A stretch of DNA of 64,000 nt from Ensifer sp. LC11 (GCF_001695835.1 NZ_MBSO01000023.1:310001-374000); one strand, 5' to 3'. Shown: positions 34,683 through 44,317, counted from the stretch's first letter. The notes: a model not told the origin generated them from the letters alone. Program-made: numbers and translations.

Positions 34683-36152
34683 TCAGGCGGGCGCGCGCGC
34701 CGCGCCGTTCGCCGGCTGATTATGGGCGAGAAGCGGCAATTGCAGACGAACCCGGGTACCCCGCCACGCACCCACAAGAATATCGATACGGCCGCCGTGA
34801 AGGCGTGCGATCTCGCGGGCGAGGTTGAGCCCGAGCCCGGCGCCGGTGGAACGCGGGCGCAGCCGATAGAAGGGTTCGAACACCCGCTCCCTTTCCGCCG
34901 CCGGAATACCCGGCCCGTCGTCGTGAATTTCCAGGCCACCCTCTGCATTCACCAGCACGGTGATCGTGCCAGTGCCACCGCCATGCTCGATGGCATTGCG
35001 CAGGAGGTTGGCGGCAGCCTGCTCGATCTGCCGCGGCCGAGCGTTGACCTGCGCCACTGGTACTGTCGCTTCGAACGCCAATTCGTAGCCGGCTTCGAAT
35101 GCGAGCGGAGCGAAATCGGCCGCCATGTTTTTTGCGAGGGCGACAAGATCCACCGTCTCAGGCGCGCCACTTGCATGTTCGAGCACCTGCCGGTCGAGCA
35201 ACTGCTGGGCGAGATGCGACAGGCGCTCGATATCGAGCCTCAGGCGCGTGCTTTCGGCATCTTCCTGCAACAGTTCGGCGCGGGTTCGCAGGATGGCAAT
35301 CGGCGTGCGCAATTCATGGGCCGCGTCGGTCAGGAAGCGGTTGCGTTGGTCGTATCCTTCGCCAAGCCGCGCCAGCGCCCTGTTGAAGGCGCGCACCAAT
35401 GGAGCGACTTCCGCCGGCACCTTTTCGGTTTCAAGCTGGACGGCCCGGTTGTCGATATCGATGCGCCCGGCCTGGTCGGCGGTCGAGACGAGGCTGGCAA
35501 GCGAACGGCGGACGACGGCGGGCGTCGTCACCAGCGTCGCCACGCCCATTACCAGAACGATGGGCAGCAGGAAGCAAAGGACAAGCAGCGCGACCGACGG
35601 CACGACCTCGGTCCAGGTCGTCGTGCCGTCGATGTCGCGTGCCACGTCGATATTGATATGGATCTGCATGTCCAAGGGGCCGCCGTCGCGGCGAGATGAA
35701 ACGGTCGAAGTGATGATCTGGACCCGGCCCGCATCCGTTTCGACATTCCGTAAGACAGCGTCCGGCAGGGTGCCGCCGTCGGGAAAAAGCAATGTCGCGC
35801 CGTCCACGCGTTGAAGCAGGTTTCCACCGCTCTCGGCATAGGGCGACGGAACGTCTCCCTGTCGCAGCAGCTGACCGGCGGCGTCCCGGATGACAAACCA
35901 GAGATTGGGGTAGGACTGGCGAAGGTCGACGAGCTCTTCGGTCTGCCGCACCGTCAAGGCGCCGTTCGCATCGCGCCCGAGCGCCTGTTCCAGGGCGTCC
36001 AGCGCGGCCTCGTTTTCGACGACGAGGCGCGGCTGAATGATGAAAAGTGTCCCCAGTAGCAGGCCGACGAACACGAAGAGCGTTGCGACCTGAAGCAGGA
36101 TCAGCCGCCGCACCAGTATCCATTGCAGGGAGCGAGGCCGGGTCCGGGTCAT
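34683..36152 (-). CDS. sensor histidine kinase (EnvZ/OmpR-type partner)
   Basis: A 489-residue membrane kinase. TM1 spans about 13-35, then a periplasmic domain of about 150 residues, then TM2 around 190-212. A HAMP-like linker leads to the HisKA box (FLTDAAHELRTPIAILRTRA), the HATPase N-box NLLRNAIEHGGG, the G1 box HDDGPGIP and the G2 region STGAGLGLNLAREIA. The ATG overlaps the stop of the response regulator gene by four bases, so both proteins are made together. The stimulus is unknown. Confidence 0.9.
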   Translation of the reverse strand: MTRTRPRSLQWILVRRLILLQVATLFVFVGLLLGTLFIIQPRLVVENEAALDALEQALGRDANGALTVRQTEELVDLRQSYPNLWFVIRDAAGQLLRQGDVPSPYAESGGNLLQRVDGATLLFPDGGTLPDAVLRNVETDAGRVQIITSTVSSRRDGGPLDMQIHINIDVARDIDGTTTWTEVVPSVALLVLCFLLPIVLVMGVATLVTTPAVVRRSLASLVSTADQAGRIDIDNRAVQLETEKVPAEVAPLVRAFNRALARLGEGYDQRNRFLTDAAHELRTPIAILRTRAELLQEDAESTRLRLDIERLSHLAQQLLDRQVLEHASGAPETVDLVALAKNMAADFAPLAFEAGYELAFEATVPVAQVNARPRQIEQAAANLLRNAIEHGGGTGTITVLVNAEGGLEIHDDGPGIPAAERERVFEPFYRLRPRSTGAGLGLNLAREIARLHGGRIDILVGAWRGTRVRLQLPLLAHNQPANGAARAPA

Positions 36153-36823
36153 GCCGTCGCGCGCAGGAGATAGCCGAGGTTGCGGATGGCCCTGATCTCG
36201 ACCCCGGCGCTCACGTCGTCGAGCTTGCGGCGCAGGCGTGAAAGGTGGGAGTCGAGTGCATTGGACTCGATTTCGTCTTCCATGGCGTAGACCGATTCCT
36301 CCAGCGTCGTGCGCAGAACGGTCCGGCCGGGGCGCCGCATCAGAGCCTCGAGCGCGAGGCGCTCCCGCCGCAAGAGATCGAGCGGCTTGTCGTCCACGGC
36401 TGCCTCGCGATGGCGAAAATCATAGGTGAGACGCCCGACCCGGATCTGCTCCGATTTCAGCGAAACCGGTCGCCGGGCAAGCGCCCGCAATCGGGCCATC
36501 AGTTCCTCGACGGCAAAGGGCTTGGCGAGATAGTCGTCGGCACCGGCATCAAGGCCGGTAACCCGGTCGTTGATCGACCCCAACGCCGTCAGCATCAGGA
36601 TCGGTGCCTCCACGCCGAGGGCCCGCAGTTTCGGAATGAGGTCCAGACCCTCCCCATCGGGCAGCCGGCGATCGAGCACCACGACGTCATAGGGCCAGAG
36701 TTCGGCGACGGCCTCGGCGTCGGCGAGCGTTGCAACGTGGTCGACGATCACCTGGCGCCGCGCCAAAGCGGCCTTCAGTGCCGAGACCATCTCCGGTTCG
36801 TCTTCCAGCAGCAGGATGCGCAT
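36149..36823 (-). CDS. OmpR/PhoB-family response regulator
   Basis: A 224-residue regulator. The receiver domain has the acidic pair in LLLEDEPEMV, the phospho-acceptor Asp in VVVLDRRLPDGEGL and the Lys in DDYLAKPFAVEELM. The winged-helix output domain ends with IESNALDSHLSRLRRKLDDV and IRNLGYLLRA. It comes first in a two-gene operon with the kinase at 34683. Confidence 0.92.
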   Translation of the reverse strand: MRILLLEDEPEMVSALKAALARRQVIVDHVATLADAEAVAELWPYDVVVLDRRLPDGEGLDLIPKLRALGVEAPILMLTALGSINDRVTGLDAGADDYLAKPFAVEELMARLRALARRPVSLKSEQIRVGRLTYDFRHREAAVDDKPLDLLRRERLALEALMRRPGRTVLRTTLEESVYAMEDEIESNALDSHLSRLRRKLDDVSAGVEIRAIRNLGYLLRATA

Positions 36824-36895
36824 GCAAGTGCTCCCTCTTCGACCGGCATCGACATGGGCCGCCGGTCCGTCATTGCGCCCGCCCGGTCCGAGGCG

Positions 36896-37276
36896 TCATT
36901 CGCATTCCAGTTTCGGCTGACGGAAGTTGGTGATGTACCAGCGGCCGTGCTGCATGCGCGCGTAGAAGGTGTAGAAACATTCCTGCTCTTCGACGTAGCC
37001 CGGTGTCGAGTATTCCTCGTAGCGCATTCCGCGCCGGGTGTCTCTGATTTCGCCACTGGACGTGCCGGACACCACATTCGTCGAGATCTTGCGCCATTGA
37101 TAGGCCCTCTCGTTCCAGCCAAGATCAAGGACGTTGGTGGGCGGGCCGTAGTCGATGATGACGGATTCGACCGGCTGCCCGATGTAGTTTTTCATCGTAT
37201 CGGATGCGCAACTGGCAAGGAAAATGGTGGCGGCGGCAAGGCAAGTAAGGGCGCGACGGCCTTTGCTGAAGAACAT
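36896..37276 (-). CDS. small lipoprotein
   Basis: A 126-residue protein with a lipoprotein signal peptide: a basic start, hydrophobic core TCLAAATIFLA and lipobox LASC. The mature part (YIGQPVESVIIDYGPPTNVLDLG, and the ECFYTFYARM segment with cysteine) resembles small rhizobial outer-membrane lipoproteins of unknown role. The ATG at 37276 fits the signal peptide; the frame from 37354 is too long. It lies upstream of the response regulator gene on the same strand. Confidence 0.65.
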   Translation of the reverse strand: MFFSKGRRALTCLAAATIFLASCASDTMKNYIGQPVESVIIDYGPPTNVLDLGWNERAYQWRKISTNVVSGTSSGEIRDTRRGMRYEEYSTPGYVEEQECFYTFYARMQHGRWYITNFRQPKLECE

Positions 37277-37500
37277 GAGGGCTCTCGGTCTCTTCCACGG
37301 CGTCGCGCATACCCATGAACGCGCGCAGGCCGTCGTGGTGTTGATTGCCTGCATCGCGGATCCACTGCGAATCCAAGGCGATCAAGCGATAGACCGGCAG
37401 CTAAAGCGTCAAGATTACAGGAACATTGCGCGGAAGCCCGGCGTGGTCTGCGGCGACCGTTCTTTGGTAAGAACCCGGGCGGGAAAGCAATCAGGGCTCG

Positions 37501-37812
37501 TCAGGCAGCGCGGTCTGCAGGTCTCCCGGACGCCGGTGCCTTGGGATCCGCTGCGTATATCAGGCCCGGCTGTACGATCCATTCGCCGGGCCGCAGCGCC
37601 AATACGTCGAAACCGCCACTTGGCAGCCGTGGCGCAACGCCGACGAAGCGGTAGCGCAAACCATCGTGGTCGATCACCATCTCGCGAATTGGCTGGCCGG
37701 CGAGGAAGCCGATCACGGCGCCTTCCTGTTGGATATCCGCCAGCACAAAATACTCGGTCGGCAAGCGGCGGCTCGCCTTGGCGGTGAGTTTGAACCCGTT
37801 CTTGAATTTCAT
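37501..37812 (-). CDS. hypothetical protein of about 103 residues
   Basis: A basic N-terminus (MKFKNGFKLTAKASRRLPTE) precedes a compact beta-rich sequence with MVIDHDGLRYRFVGVAPRLP. No signal peptide or recognisable domain is present. Coding is supported by the clean open frame and amino acid composition. It stands alone between the lipoprotein and EAL genes. Confidence 0.55.
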   Translation of the reverse strand: MKFKNGFKLTAKASRRLPTEYFVLADIQQEGAVIGFLAGQPIREMVIDHDGLRYRFVGVAPRLPSGGFDVLALRPGEWIVQPGLIYAADPKAPASGRPADRAA

Positions 37813-38186
37813 TGTCTTGCTCGTTGTGGGCCGCTTCTATGGAGCCGGACAGGGCCGGTGCCGATCAACGCCTGTACTCTTTTGAATTCTAACGGTCCTG
37901 GGGCCGCGCGGCTGATATCCCGCTGGCGGAGGTCAGGCCAATGACTGCAACGGTGAACCGTGCCGCGTGCCCGGTTGCGTTCCGGACGACGCGGCGCGTC
38001 TCAAGCCATCGAAAAGCGGCGTCATGAAGGCAGGCACCGGAATGGCGCACCCGGCTCTGTCTTCATCGGCGGCGACACTGCCTTCCATTCTCAGATGGAG
38101 CCACGGATCGATGTCTGAAATCGCTTGGGAAAGTAGCGCGGCGGCATAAGGAAAACGTCAGGTCGCGCAGGAAGCTTCGTGCGTCG
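37813..38186. other. intergenic stretch
   Basis: A 374-bp gap between the 103-residue protein and the EAL-domain gene. A 60-codon plus-strand frame (37967-38149) has no ribosome site or family. I see nothing else that can be supported. Confidence 0.4.
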
Positions 38187-38966
38187 TCAGCACAGCATCA
38201 CATTTCGGGCGGCGTGGGGTGCGCCTCCAAACAGCGGGGTCAGCGTCGGTTCGGACAGCAGAAACCCTTGAACGTGGCTTGCGCCGGCTGCCCGCGCGGT
38301 TTCGAATTGTTCATAAGTTTCAACGCCTTCGACAACCACGACCGGGGCGACGCAAGTTGCGAGACCAACCATGTGCAAGAGGAAGCGCTTTGCCTCGCTG
38401 CGGCCGAGCCTCAGAAAGAAGCCGTCGATCTTCACGATGTCGACGGGTAGGGACAAAAGCGCCTCCGGGGTGGAGAACCCGGTTCCAAAGTCGTCGACGG
38501 CAACCCGGTAGCCGAGATCGCGCAGAGCTTGAAGAAATTTGCCTGCGGCCGGGTGGGCGGAAATCGGCAGACTTTCCGTCAGCTCGAGCACGAGGCGAGG
38601 GGCAAGCCATGCATTTGCAAACAAAAGATCGAAGAGAAGCGCCCTGTTGCGCTCGTCGGAAATGTTCGCGGCGGAAATGTTGCAGCCGAGATCACCGGAT
38701 GGGTGGCACGCCAGCCAATCAAAGGCGAGGGCGAGCATATGCCGGTCAAGTGCCGCGACGCGGCCGGTCGCCTCCAGATAGCCGATGAACTCGCTGGCCG
38801 TCATGATCTCGCCATCCGGTTTGACGAGCCGCCCCAGACATTCCGAGTAAAGGACCTGGCCGACATCGGTGACGCAATTGACGTGTTGGAGCGAAAAGCC
38901 GACCCGGCCGTGCTTTGCCGCATGGTCGAAAACGTCAAGAACGCGATCGTACATCTGGAGATCCAA
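38187..38966 (-). CDS. stand-alone EAL-domain protein (c-di-GMP phosphodiesterase-like)
   Basis: A 259-residue protein made of a single EAL domain. The signature reads ECL instead of EAL (YSECLGRL), but the other active-site residues are visible: Asn in CNISAANI, Glu in VLELTES, the metal-binding DDFGTGFS, Lys in VDIVKIDGFF, Glu in VVVEGVET and Gln in HVQGFLLSEP. It may therefore still cleave c-di-GMP. There is no membrane segment or sensory domain. It lies next to the glycine-rich exported protein on the same strand. Confidence 0.85.
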   Translation of the reverse strand: MDLQMYDRVLDVFDHAAKHGRVGFSLQHVNCVTDVGQVLYSECLGRLVKPDGEIMTASEFIGYLEATGRVAALDRHMLALAFDWLACHPSGDLGCNISAANISDERNRALLFDLLFANAWLAPRLVLELTESLPISAHPAAGKFLQALRDLGYRVAVDDFGTGFSTPEALLSLPVDIVKIDGFFLRLGRSEAKRFLLHMVGLATCVAPVVVVEGVETYEQFETARAAGASHVQGFLLSEPTLTPLFGGAPHAARNVMLC

Positions 38967-39028
38967 GAGATTGGCCCGAAGCCGGTTGTGCGGCCGGCGG
39001 CCGCACCCGGCCGCCGGTCGTTCGTTCT

Positions 39029-39778
39029 TTATTGTGCCGGCTCGGCTTCGGGGTCGACGGCTTCAGGGTCGTCGACGTCGACGTCCAAAGCCGGTGGCGG
39101 AAGCGTGTTGCGGATATCATCGATCTTGCCGATTGCCGGCCCGACGCCGAGAATGCCCTTGGCTTCATCGACCATGTCGTCGGTGACCACACCATCCTTG
39201 GTGAAGCTGGCAAGCGCCTCGCGCAGAGCTTCGTCACTCAGCGCCGGATCCGTGGGGATTGCGTCGACGCCATTCTCGGCCTCGAATTCCGCATAGGCGA
39301 TCGCATAGGCCGAAACCGCAGCCATCTTTGGGTCATTCGAGTTGAGGTAGGCATGATAATTACGGTTGAGCGAGCGGAAGCCTGGAGTGGGCCCAGGCGT
39401 GACGACCGGATCAAGCAGCGGGTCCGAGACCACAGGAGCCGATTTGGCGACCTTTTCGGTCTTGGCCGGCTTGGAGGTCTTTGCCTTGCTGCTGGATTTC
39501 TGCGACCGGTGGAGCGATTTTCCACCGGACTTGTCGCTTTTCGTTCCCTTGCTTGCGCGCGTATTGTCGGATTTTCCGTGGGCGGAACCACCGTCACGGT
39601 TGCTGCCGTGACCGCCGCCGTTGCCACCGCCATTGCCGCCTCCTCCGCCGCCGCCGCCACCGCCGTTACCGTCCTTGGCGTAAGCGGCGTCAATCGGCCA
39701 AAGGGTACCGCCCGCCAAGGGCGCGACCGCCAGCGTCAGAGCCATCATGCTCCGGGCGACGATTTTTTTGATAGCCAT
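39029..39778 (-). CDS. exported glycine-rich protein
   Basis: A 249-residue protein. The signal peptide is MAIKKIVARSMMALTLAVAP ending near AAYAKD. A run of glycines with Asn, Ser and His follows, then a Lys/Ser-rich basic tract, and then a folded C-terminal part with FRSLNRNYHAYLNSND and an acidic tail (VDVDDPEAVDPEAEPAQ). GGAG precedes the ATG at 39778. A second glycine-rich exported protein lies at 42233; the two flank a NarL-type two-component system. I do not recognise the family; an envelope or surface role is inferred. Confidence 0.65.
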   Translation of the reverse strand: MAIKKIVARSMMALTLAVAPLAGGTLWPIDAAYAKDGNGGGGGGGGGGNGGGNGGGHGSNRDGGSAHGKSDNTRASKGTKSDKSGGKSLHRSQKSSSKAKTSKPAKTEKVAKSAPVVSDPLLDPVVTPGPTPGFRSLNRNYHAYLNSNDPKMAAVSAYAIAYAEFEAENGVDAIPTDPALSDEALREALASFTKDGVVTDDMVDEAKGILGVGPAIGKIDDIRNTLPPPALDVDVDDPEAVDPEAEPAQ

Positions 39779-39959
39779 AGGGATCTCCATGTATTCAACG
39801 TCTTGCTTCCCTTCGCGGACCGAGGGAGCCGGTTTTGATTTGGCGAGGATATCGTTGGGCGGAAACCGGTGCCATCGGCCCCCGACCATTGCTGCCCTGC
39901 CTAGGACTTAGGTCTGAGCAAAGGGCCTCAAAGGTCCGACCGGGAGGGCAACCGGGGCG

Positions 39960-41438
39960 ATGCGATTGACCGTCCTTTGGGAGTGGTTAGGGTGGCGCGG
40001 CCTTGCTACAATCGTCGCGCCGCACGCGAGCCGGCGGCCCGATCCGAGAGACCTGGTGCACGTCAACAAACTCATCACCCGCTGGAATTCTCAATCTCTC
40101 GCCACGCAGTTCCTGCTCATCGGGGGCGTGGTCGCTGCTGGCGCCATGCTTTTGGTCGGCGCCTTCGTTTCCAACCGCATCGAGGATGCGGTGACGCAAA
40201 ACTCTGCCGCAACGACGGCACTCTATGTCGACAGCGTGATCGCGCCGCTATTGCCTGACATGCAGAAGAACGAGGTGCTCGACGAGACCGTTGCGCGCGC
40301 GCTCGACGAGACGCTCGGCCAGGGCGCGCTCGGCGATCGGTTGCTGACGTTCCGGCTCTGGCGGGCTGATGGCACCGTGCTTTACTCAAACGATCAGGCG
40401 ACAATCGGCAAGAAGGCCGAGCTTGGGGATGAGTTGCATATGGCGTTCTCCGGCAAGATGGTCGCGCGTTTCGACCAGGCGGGAGATGTCGGGGAAGGGC
40501 GGGCCGGTACGCCGGCGCTCGCAATCTACAATCCGGTGCTGCAGCCCTGGTCCGGGCAGGTGGTCGCCGTCTCGGAGTTTCATGAAGTCGCCAACGATTT
40601 TCAGCAGAGCCTCAACCGGGCTCGTCTTCATACCTGGCTGGCGGTTGCCGCCTTCACGCTTGCCTTCTTCGTCATCCTGTCGGCCATCGTCCTGCGCGGA
40701 AGCAAGACGATCGAGAGCCAGCGCCATGCTCTCAAGCAGCGCGTCGACGAGCTTTCGGCATTGCTTGCGCAGAACGAGACCTTGCGCGGCCGCCTCCAAC
40801 GGGCGTCCCAGCGCACGACGGCGCTGAACGAGAGTTATCTGAGGCGGATCGGCGCCGATCTGCACGACGGTCCCGCACAACTCGTAGCCTATGCGTCTCT
40901 GCGGCTGGACAGCGAGGCCCTGAGGAACAACCGAACTCCGGCTGCCGTCCGCCAGCGCGAGGTTGACGCGATCAGGGCGCGCCTCGACGAGGCAATGCAG
41001 GAAATCAGGACGATCTGCGGAGGCCTGGTCCTGCCGCAGATCGAAGCGGCCGGGCTTTCCGAAATTCTGCAGCGCAGCGTCAAGGCCCATCAACAGCGCA
41101 CGGGCTCGGCCGTCGAACTTTCCTTGACCAATCCTCCCGACCGCCTGTCACAGGCCGCGAAGATCTGCATATACCGTTTCGTGCAGGAGACGCTCAACAA
41201 TGGGTTTCGCCATGCCGACGGCGTCGGCCAACGGGTCGCGCAGTGGGTGGATGGCGATCGCGTCACGATCGAGGTCGCCGATGCCGGTCCCGGTTTCGAT
41301 CCGGACAAGGTTCAACCGGCCAGTCTCGGTCTTGCGGGCCTGAGGGAACGGATCGAAAGTCTTGGCGGAACATTCGAACTTATTGTCGATGCCAGCGGGA
41401 CGACCGTTCGCATGACCACCAGCATCAAGGAGATTTGA
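39960..41438 (+). CDS. NarX/DegS-type sensor histidine kinase
   Basis: A 492-residue membrane kinase. Two membrane segments (about 50-70 and 223-245) enclose an extracytoplasmic domain. A coiled-coil linker leads to the HisKA_3 box with the phospho-acceptor His near residue 302 ([14 protein letters not shown]) and a HATPase domain ([33 protein letters not shown]). The response regulator starts 5 bp downstream. It is divergent from the glycine-rich protein gene at 39778. Confidence 0.88.
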   Translation: MRLTVLWEWLGWRGLATIVAPHASRRPDPRDLVHVNKLITRWNSQSLATQFLLIGGVVAAGAMLLVGAFVSNRIEDAVTQNSAATTALYVDSVIAPLLPDMQKNEVLDETVARALDETLGQGALGDRLLTFRLWRADGTVLYSNDQATIGKKAELGDELHMAFSGKMVARFDQAGDVGEGRAGTPALAIYNPVLQPWSGQVVAVSEFHEVANDFQQSLNRARLHTWLAVAAFTLAFFVILSAIVLRGSKTIESQRHALKQRVDELSALLAQNETLRGRLQRASQRTTALNESYLRRIGADLHDGPAQLVAYASLRLDSEALRNNRTPAAVRQREVDAIRARLDEAMQEIRTICGGLVLPQIEAAGLSEILQRSVKAHQQRTGSAVELSLTNPPDRLSQAAKICIYRFVQETLNNGFRHADGVGQRVAQWVDGDRVTIEVADAGPGFDPDKVQPASLGLAGLRERIESLGGTFELIVDASGTTVRMTTSIKEI

Positions 41439-41443
41439 CGATC

Positions 41444-42088
41444 ATGGTGACAGGAATACGCGTTGCCGTCGTTGATGATCATCCCTTGTTTCGCGAGGGG
41501 GTCACCCGGAGCCTGTCGGAAATCGACGGGTTCGAGATCGTCGCGGAGGGCAGTTCGAAGGATGATGCGGTCAGGATTGCCGGCTCGCTCGGGCCGGACG
41601 TGATGCTGATGGACATATCGATGCCCGGTGGCGGGCTTGAGGCGATACCGGCAATTCTCGACATTGCTCCGTCACAGAAGATCATCATGCTCACCGTTTC
41701 TGAAGACGGCGACGACGTAACGGTGGCGCTCGACCGCGGCGCCACCGGCTATGTGCTCAAAGGGGTCGGCGCGACAGCGCTCGCCGACGTGATCCGCACG
41801 GTCGCTGCCGGCGAACGCTACGTGGCGCCTACTCTGTCCGCCAAGCTTCTTTCCAGCCGAAACGGCCCGGCCGCATCCGGCAAATCCGGCCTCGTTGCCA
41901 GTCTCACCCCTCGGGAAAAAGAGGTTCTGCACTTGGTGGCGGCGGGTATGAGCAACAAGCATGTCGCAATCGAACTGGATCTGCAGGAAAAGACGGTAAA
42001 GCACCACATGACGCAGATCATGACAAAACTGGGCGTCGCCAACCGCACCGAGGCGGCCATGGTGCTGCGCGATTCACGCGAGGCATAA
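41444..42088 (+). CDS. NarL/FixJ-family response regulator
   Basis: A 214-residue regulator. The receiver domain has [14 protein letters not shown], the phospho-acceptor Asp in [12 protein letters not shown] and the Lys in [10 protein letters not shown] LuxR-type helix-turn-helix lies at the C-terminus ([40 protein letters not shown]). AAGGAG overlaps the end of the kinase gene. The glycine-rich protein genes on both sides are plausible targets, by position only. Confidence 0.92.
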   Translation: MVTGIRVAVVDDHPLFREGVTRSLSEIDGFEIVAEGSSKDDAVRIAGSLGPDVMLMDISMPGGGLEAIPAILDIAPSQKIIMLTVSEDGDDVTVALDRGATGYVLKGVGATALADVIRTVAAGERYVAPTLSAKLLSSRNGPAASGKSGLVASLTPREKEVLHLVAAGMSNKHVAIELDLQEKTVKHHMTQIMTKLGVANRTEAAMVLRDSREA

Positions 42089-42232
42089 CGCAATTTCGCG
42101 GAGAATCCGCAACGCGCTCTGACCTTTGGCGTTTACGGTCGGCCGGGTCGCTTTCGCTGCACTGACTGCTGCGAAAGCGACGGAGCCAACATTTGATGCT
42201 CTGGGTGGAAGTGTTCGACTGAACGCCTGGCG

Positions 42233-42694
42233 CTAGGGCGCGAGCGACTGCAGGCGTTGAATGTCGGCTGATGTCGCGCGGCGATCAATGATGGTGCGCC
42301 CGCGTGCATCCTTCATGATGTAGCGCCCCTTTCTGATCACTTCACTGATGCCGCCCTTGTGGCGAACGCCCACGTCACCGTCATCGTCCAGGCCGATTGA
42401 AGCGCGCGACGCTTTCGAGTTGCCGCCGGAACGATTGCCGCTTGAGCTGCTGTTTCCCTTCCCTCCACTGTTGCCACCACCGCTGTTGCCACCGCCGTTG
42501 CCGCCTCCGCCACTGCTACCGCCACCGCCGTTTCCGCCGCCTCCACCATTACTCCCTCCGCCTTCGTTCTTGGCAAGGGCAACGGTCTCGGTGACTGCGA
42601 TCCCGTCGGCGGTTACGGTGAGCCGGTAAGGCAAGCTGGTCGCCAATAGAAAAACCGCCGCCCAGAAGAGTGCGGTAAAAAACGTTCGGGGCAT
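42233..42694 (-). CDS. second exported glycine-rich protein
   Basis: About 153 residues. An N-terminal hydrophobic signal or anchor (TFFTALFWAAVFLLATSLPY) is followed by a tract of GGGG units separated by Asn and Ser. The conserved-looking C-terminal domain contains GVRHKGGISEVIRKGRYIMKD and TIIDRRATSADIQRL. The start is uncertain: ATG 42694, or TTG 42706. It is convergent with the NarL-type regulator and shares the overall plan of the protein at 39029. Confidence 0.6.
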   Translation of the reverse strand: MPRTFFTALFWAAVFLLATSLPYRLTVTADGIAVTETVALAKNEGGGSNGGGGGNGGGGSSGGGGNGGGNSGGGNSGGKGNSSSSGNRSGGNSKASRASIGLDDDGDVGVRHKGGISEVIRKGRYIMKDARGRTIIDRRATSADIQRLQSLAP

Positions 42695-43132
42695 GGCGAT
42701 GCTCAAACCTCTGGGATCCCATTTGCGCGCCCGGCAGACGCGGCCCGTCGCCGGTTTGGCGACAGGAAAGCTCGACTTTGCCCACGGCCGGCATGAGCAG
42801 TCAACGTGTGTCTGACGCGATCGGCCGGGACCGGACCTTTCCCCGAGTGCGGCCAGACATTCGTCGGAGCTTCATAGGACCAAGGTCCGTGGTTGCAGAT
42901 CCGGGTCCGGCTGGTGTCCGCCGCTTCGTTGTACGAGGAGCGGAGCAATCCGCCAGGGCCGCGAATTTACGGTATGCTGATTATATCGTTTCATTTGGCC
43001 ATATTCTCGACACCGAGATCGGTGACGTCTCCCGGTAAGCTGGGAAACACCCGGCGCTCATCGAGCGCCCGCCCTTGCGTCTTGTTCGGGATGCGGGGGC
43101 GGGCGTTTTGCGCCTATCGAAAGTTCATTCAC
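42695..43132. other. leader/intergenic region with a strong hairpin
   Basis: This gap of more than 400 bp contains the divergent promoters of the glycine-rich protein and the membrane protein genes. It also has a 9-bp stem (CGCCCGCCC 43066-43074, GGGCGGGCG 43097-43105) followed by TTTT. The hairpin looks like a plus-strand terminator, so an unannotated small RNA may be encoded upstream of it (roughly 42950-43110). Confidence 0.4.
43066..43109 (+). terminator. terminator-like hairpin upstream of the membrane protein gene
   Basis: A 9-bp GC stem with a 22-nt loop and a four-T tail. It lies just upstream of the likely start at 43133 and overlaps an alternative ATG at 43091, which argues against that start. 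It could end a small RNA or attenuate the downstream gene. Confidence 0.45.
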
Positions 43133-44281
43133 TTGTCACACGACAATCCGCCCGGGCATGTCAAGAAACGAATTGTGCTGCATTTCCCTGGCTTCGAACC
43201 GCTGGATGCCGCCAAGCATCAGGCGCGTTACCAGCGATCAGCGCTGAAGACCGCCAAGCTGCAGGACTTCGCCGTCCAGGTAGGGACCGTGCATGCCGAT
43301 GGGCGCAACCGCTATTTCGACGTCGAGAGCGAAGGTCCCGACTGGCAGACGGCGAGCCGGGTCTACATGTTCGACCACGACGACCTTGTGAGAAATCTGA
43401 ACGACCGACCGACGCTAACGAGAATGGCCACCGGTTTCCTGAGCGCGGCTCGGGTCGTATGGGAAGGTGGCGCGCTGGCCTACTTTCGCCATGCGTGGCG
43501 CTTCGGTCTGTTCTTCGTCTTTCCGTTTTTGCTGGTGATCATCGGGCTGGCCCTGAGTGTGCTGATCGGCACGGCGCCCTATTGGCTGGCGCTCGAGCCA
43601 TCGTTGCTGGTCCTGAGCGCGATTGTCGCCTACCTGGTGTTCTTCAAGCTCTTTCTTCCTTGGTCGGAACGGTGGCATACCTTGCATCTCTTTGCCGATT
43701 GGGAACTGGCCGTTGCCGTGGCAAGCCTGGAAAAACCCTATTTCAAGCAATGGGCTGAGGATTGCGCAGCATCGGTTCGAATTGCCCTTGAAGAGCCCGC
43801 CGACGAATATGTGATCAGCTCCCACAGCATGGGATCCAGTATCGCCGCACAGGTGATCGGCGCGTTGGTCGAGAGGGAGCCTGGCCTGTTCGAGGGCAAG
43901 CGCGTCGTTTTCGTCACGCTCGGCGGAGCGATCCTGCAATGTGCGCTGCTGCGTTGCGCCGACGTCCTGCGGGCCCGTGTCGGTGCCATTGCCCGCGTCA
44001 GGGACATCTTCTGGTTCGACGTGCAATGCCTGACAGACGCGATCAATTTCTATCGATGCCAGGTCGTCGCGCTGACGGGACATCACGATGCACCGCAGCC
44101 GCCGATCGTTTTCATCCGGGTCAAGCACCTGCTTTCCCCGGAGCGCTATCGCCGGATAAGGCGCGACTTCCTTCGGGTGCATCGCCAGTATGTGCTTGAT
44201 GCCGATGTTCCCGCGAGTTTCGATTTCACGATGATGACTGCCGGGCCGCTGCCGGCGGCATCCTTTGCCAGCCCTTCGTGA
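43133..44281 (+). CDS. membrane protein with alpha/beta-hydrolase-like segment
   Basis: About 382 residues from a TTG start (an ATG at 43091 is in frame). The N-terminal part reads KKRIVLHFPGFEPLDAAKHQ, where the hydrolase oxyanion strand would be. Two hydrophobic segments lie in the middle (FFVFPFLLVIIGLALSVLIG and LLVLSAIVAYLVFF). A nucleophile-elbow-like YVISSHSMGSSIAAQVIG follows: Ser-His-Ser-Met-Gly rather than Gly-x-Ser-x-Gly. Later come WFDVQCLTDAINFY and a basic C-terminus. It probably faces the cytosol from the inner membrane. Esterase activity is only a suggestion. Confidence 0.65.
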   Translation: MSHDNPPGHVKKRIVLHFPGFEPLDAAKHQARYQRSALKTAKLQDFAVQVGTVHADGRNRYFDVESEGPDWQTASRVYMFDHDDLVRNLNDRPTLTRMATGFLSAARVVWEGGALAYFRHAWRFGLFFVFPFLLVIIGLALSVLIGTAPYWLALEPSLLVLSAIVAYLVFFKLFLPWSERWHTLHLFADWELAVAVASLEKPYFKQWAEDCAASVRIALEEPADEYVISSHSMGSSIAAQVIGALVEREPGLFEGKRVVFVTLGGAILQCALLRCADVLRARVGAIARVRDIFWFDVQCLTDAINFYRCQVVALTGHHDAPQPPIVFIRVKHLLSPERYRRIRRDFLRVHRQYVLDADVPASFDFTMMTAGPLPAASFASPS

Positions 44282-44317
44282 GGTTGCCCAATTCGTCATC
44301 GGTGCCGGAGCGGAGAC

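Noticed and set aside
37967-38149. 60-codon plus-strand frame
   Set aside because: It has no ribosome-binding site, domain or conserved-looking feature.
39590-42550. GC-rich short repeats that could be mistaken for a CRISPR or minisatellite
   Set aside because: They are codons for glycine runs (about 39595-39670 and 42440-42560) in two exported proteins, with no spacer structure.
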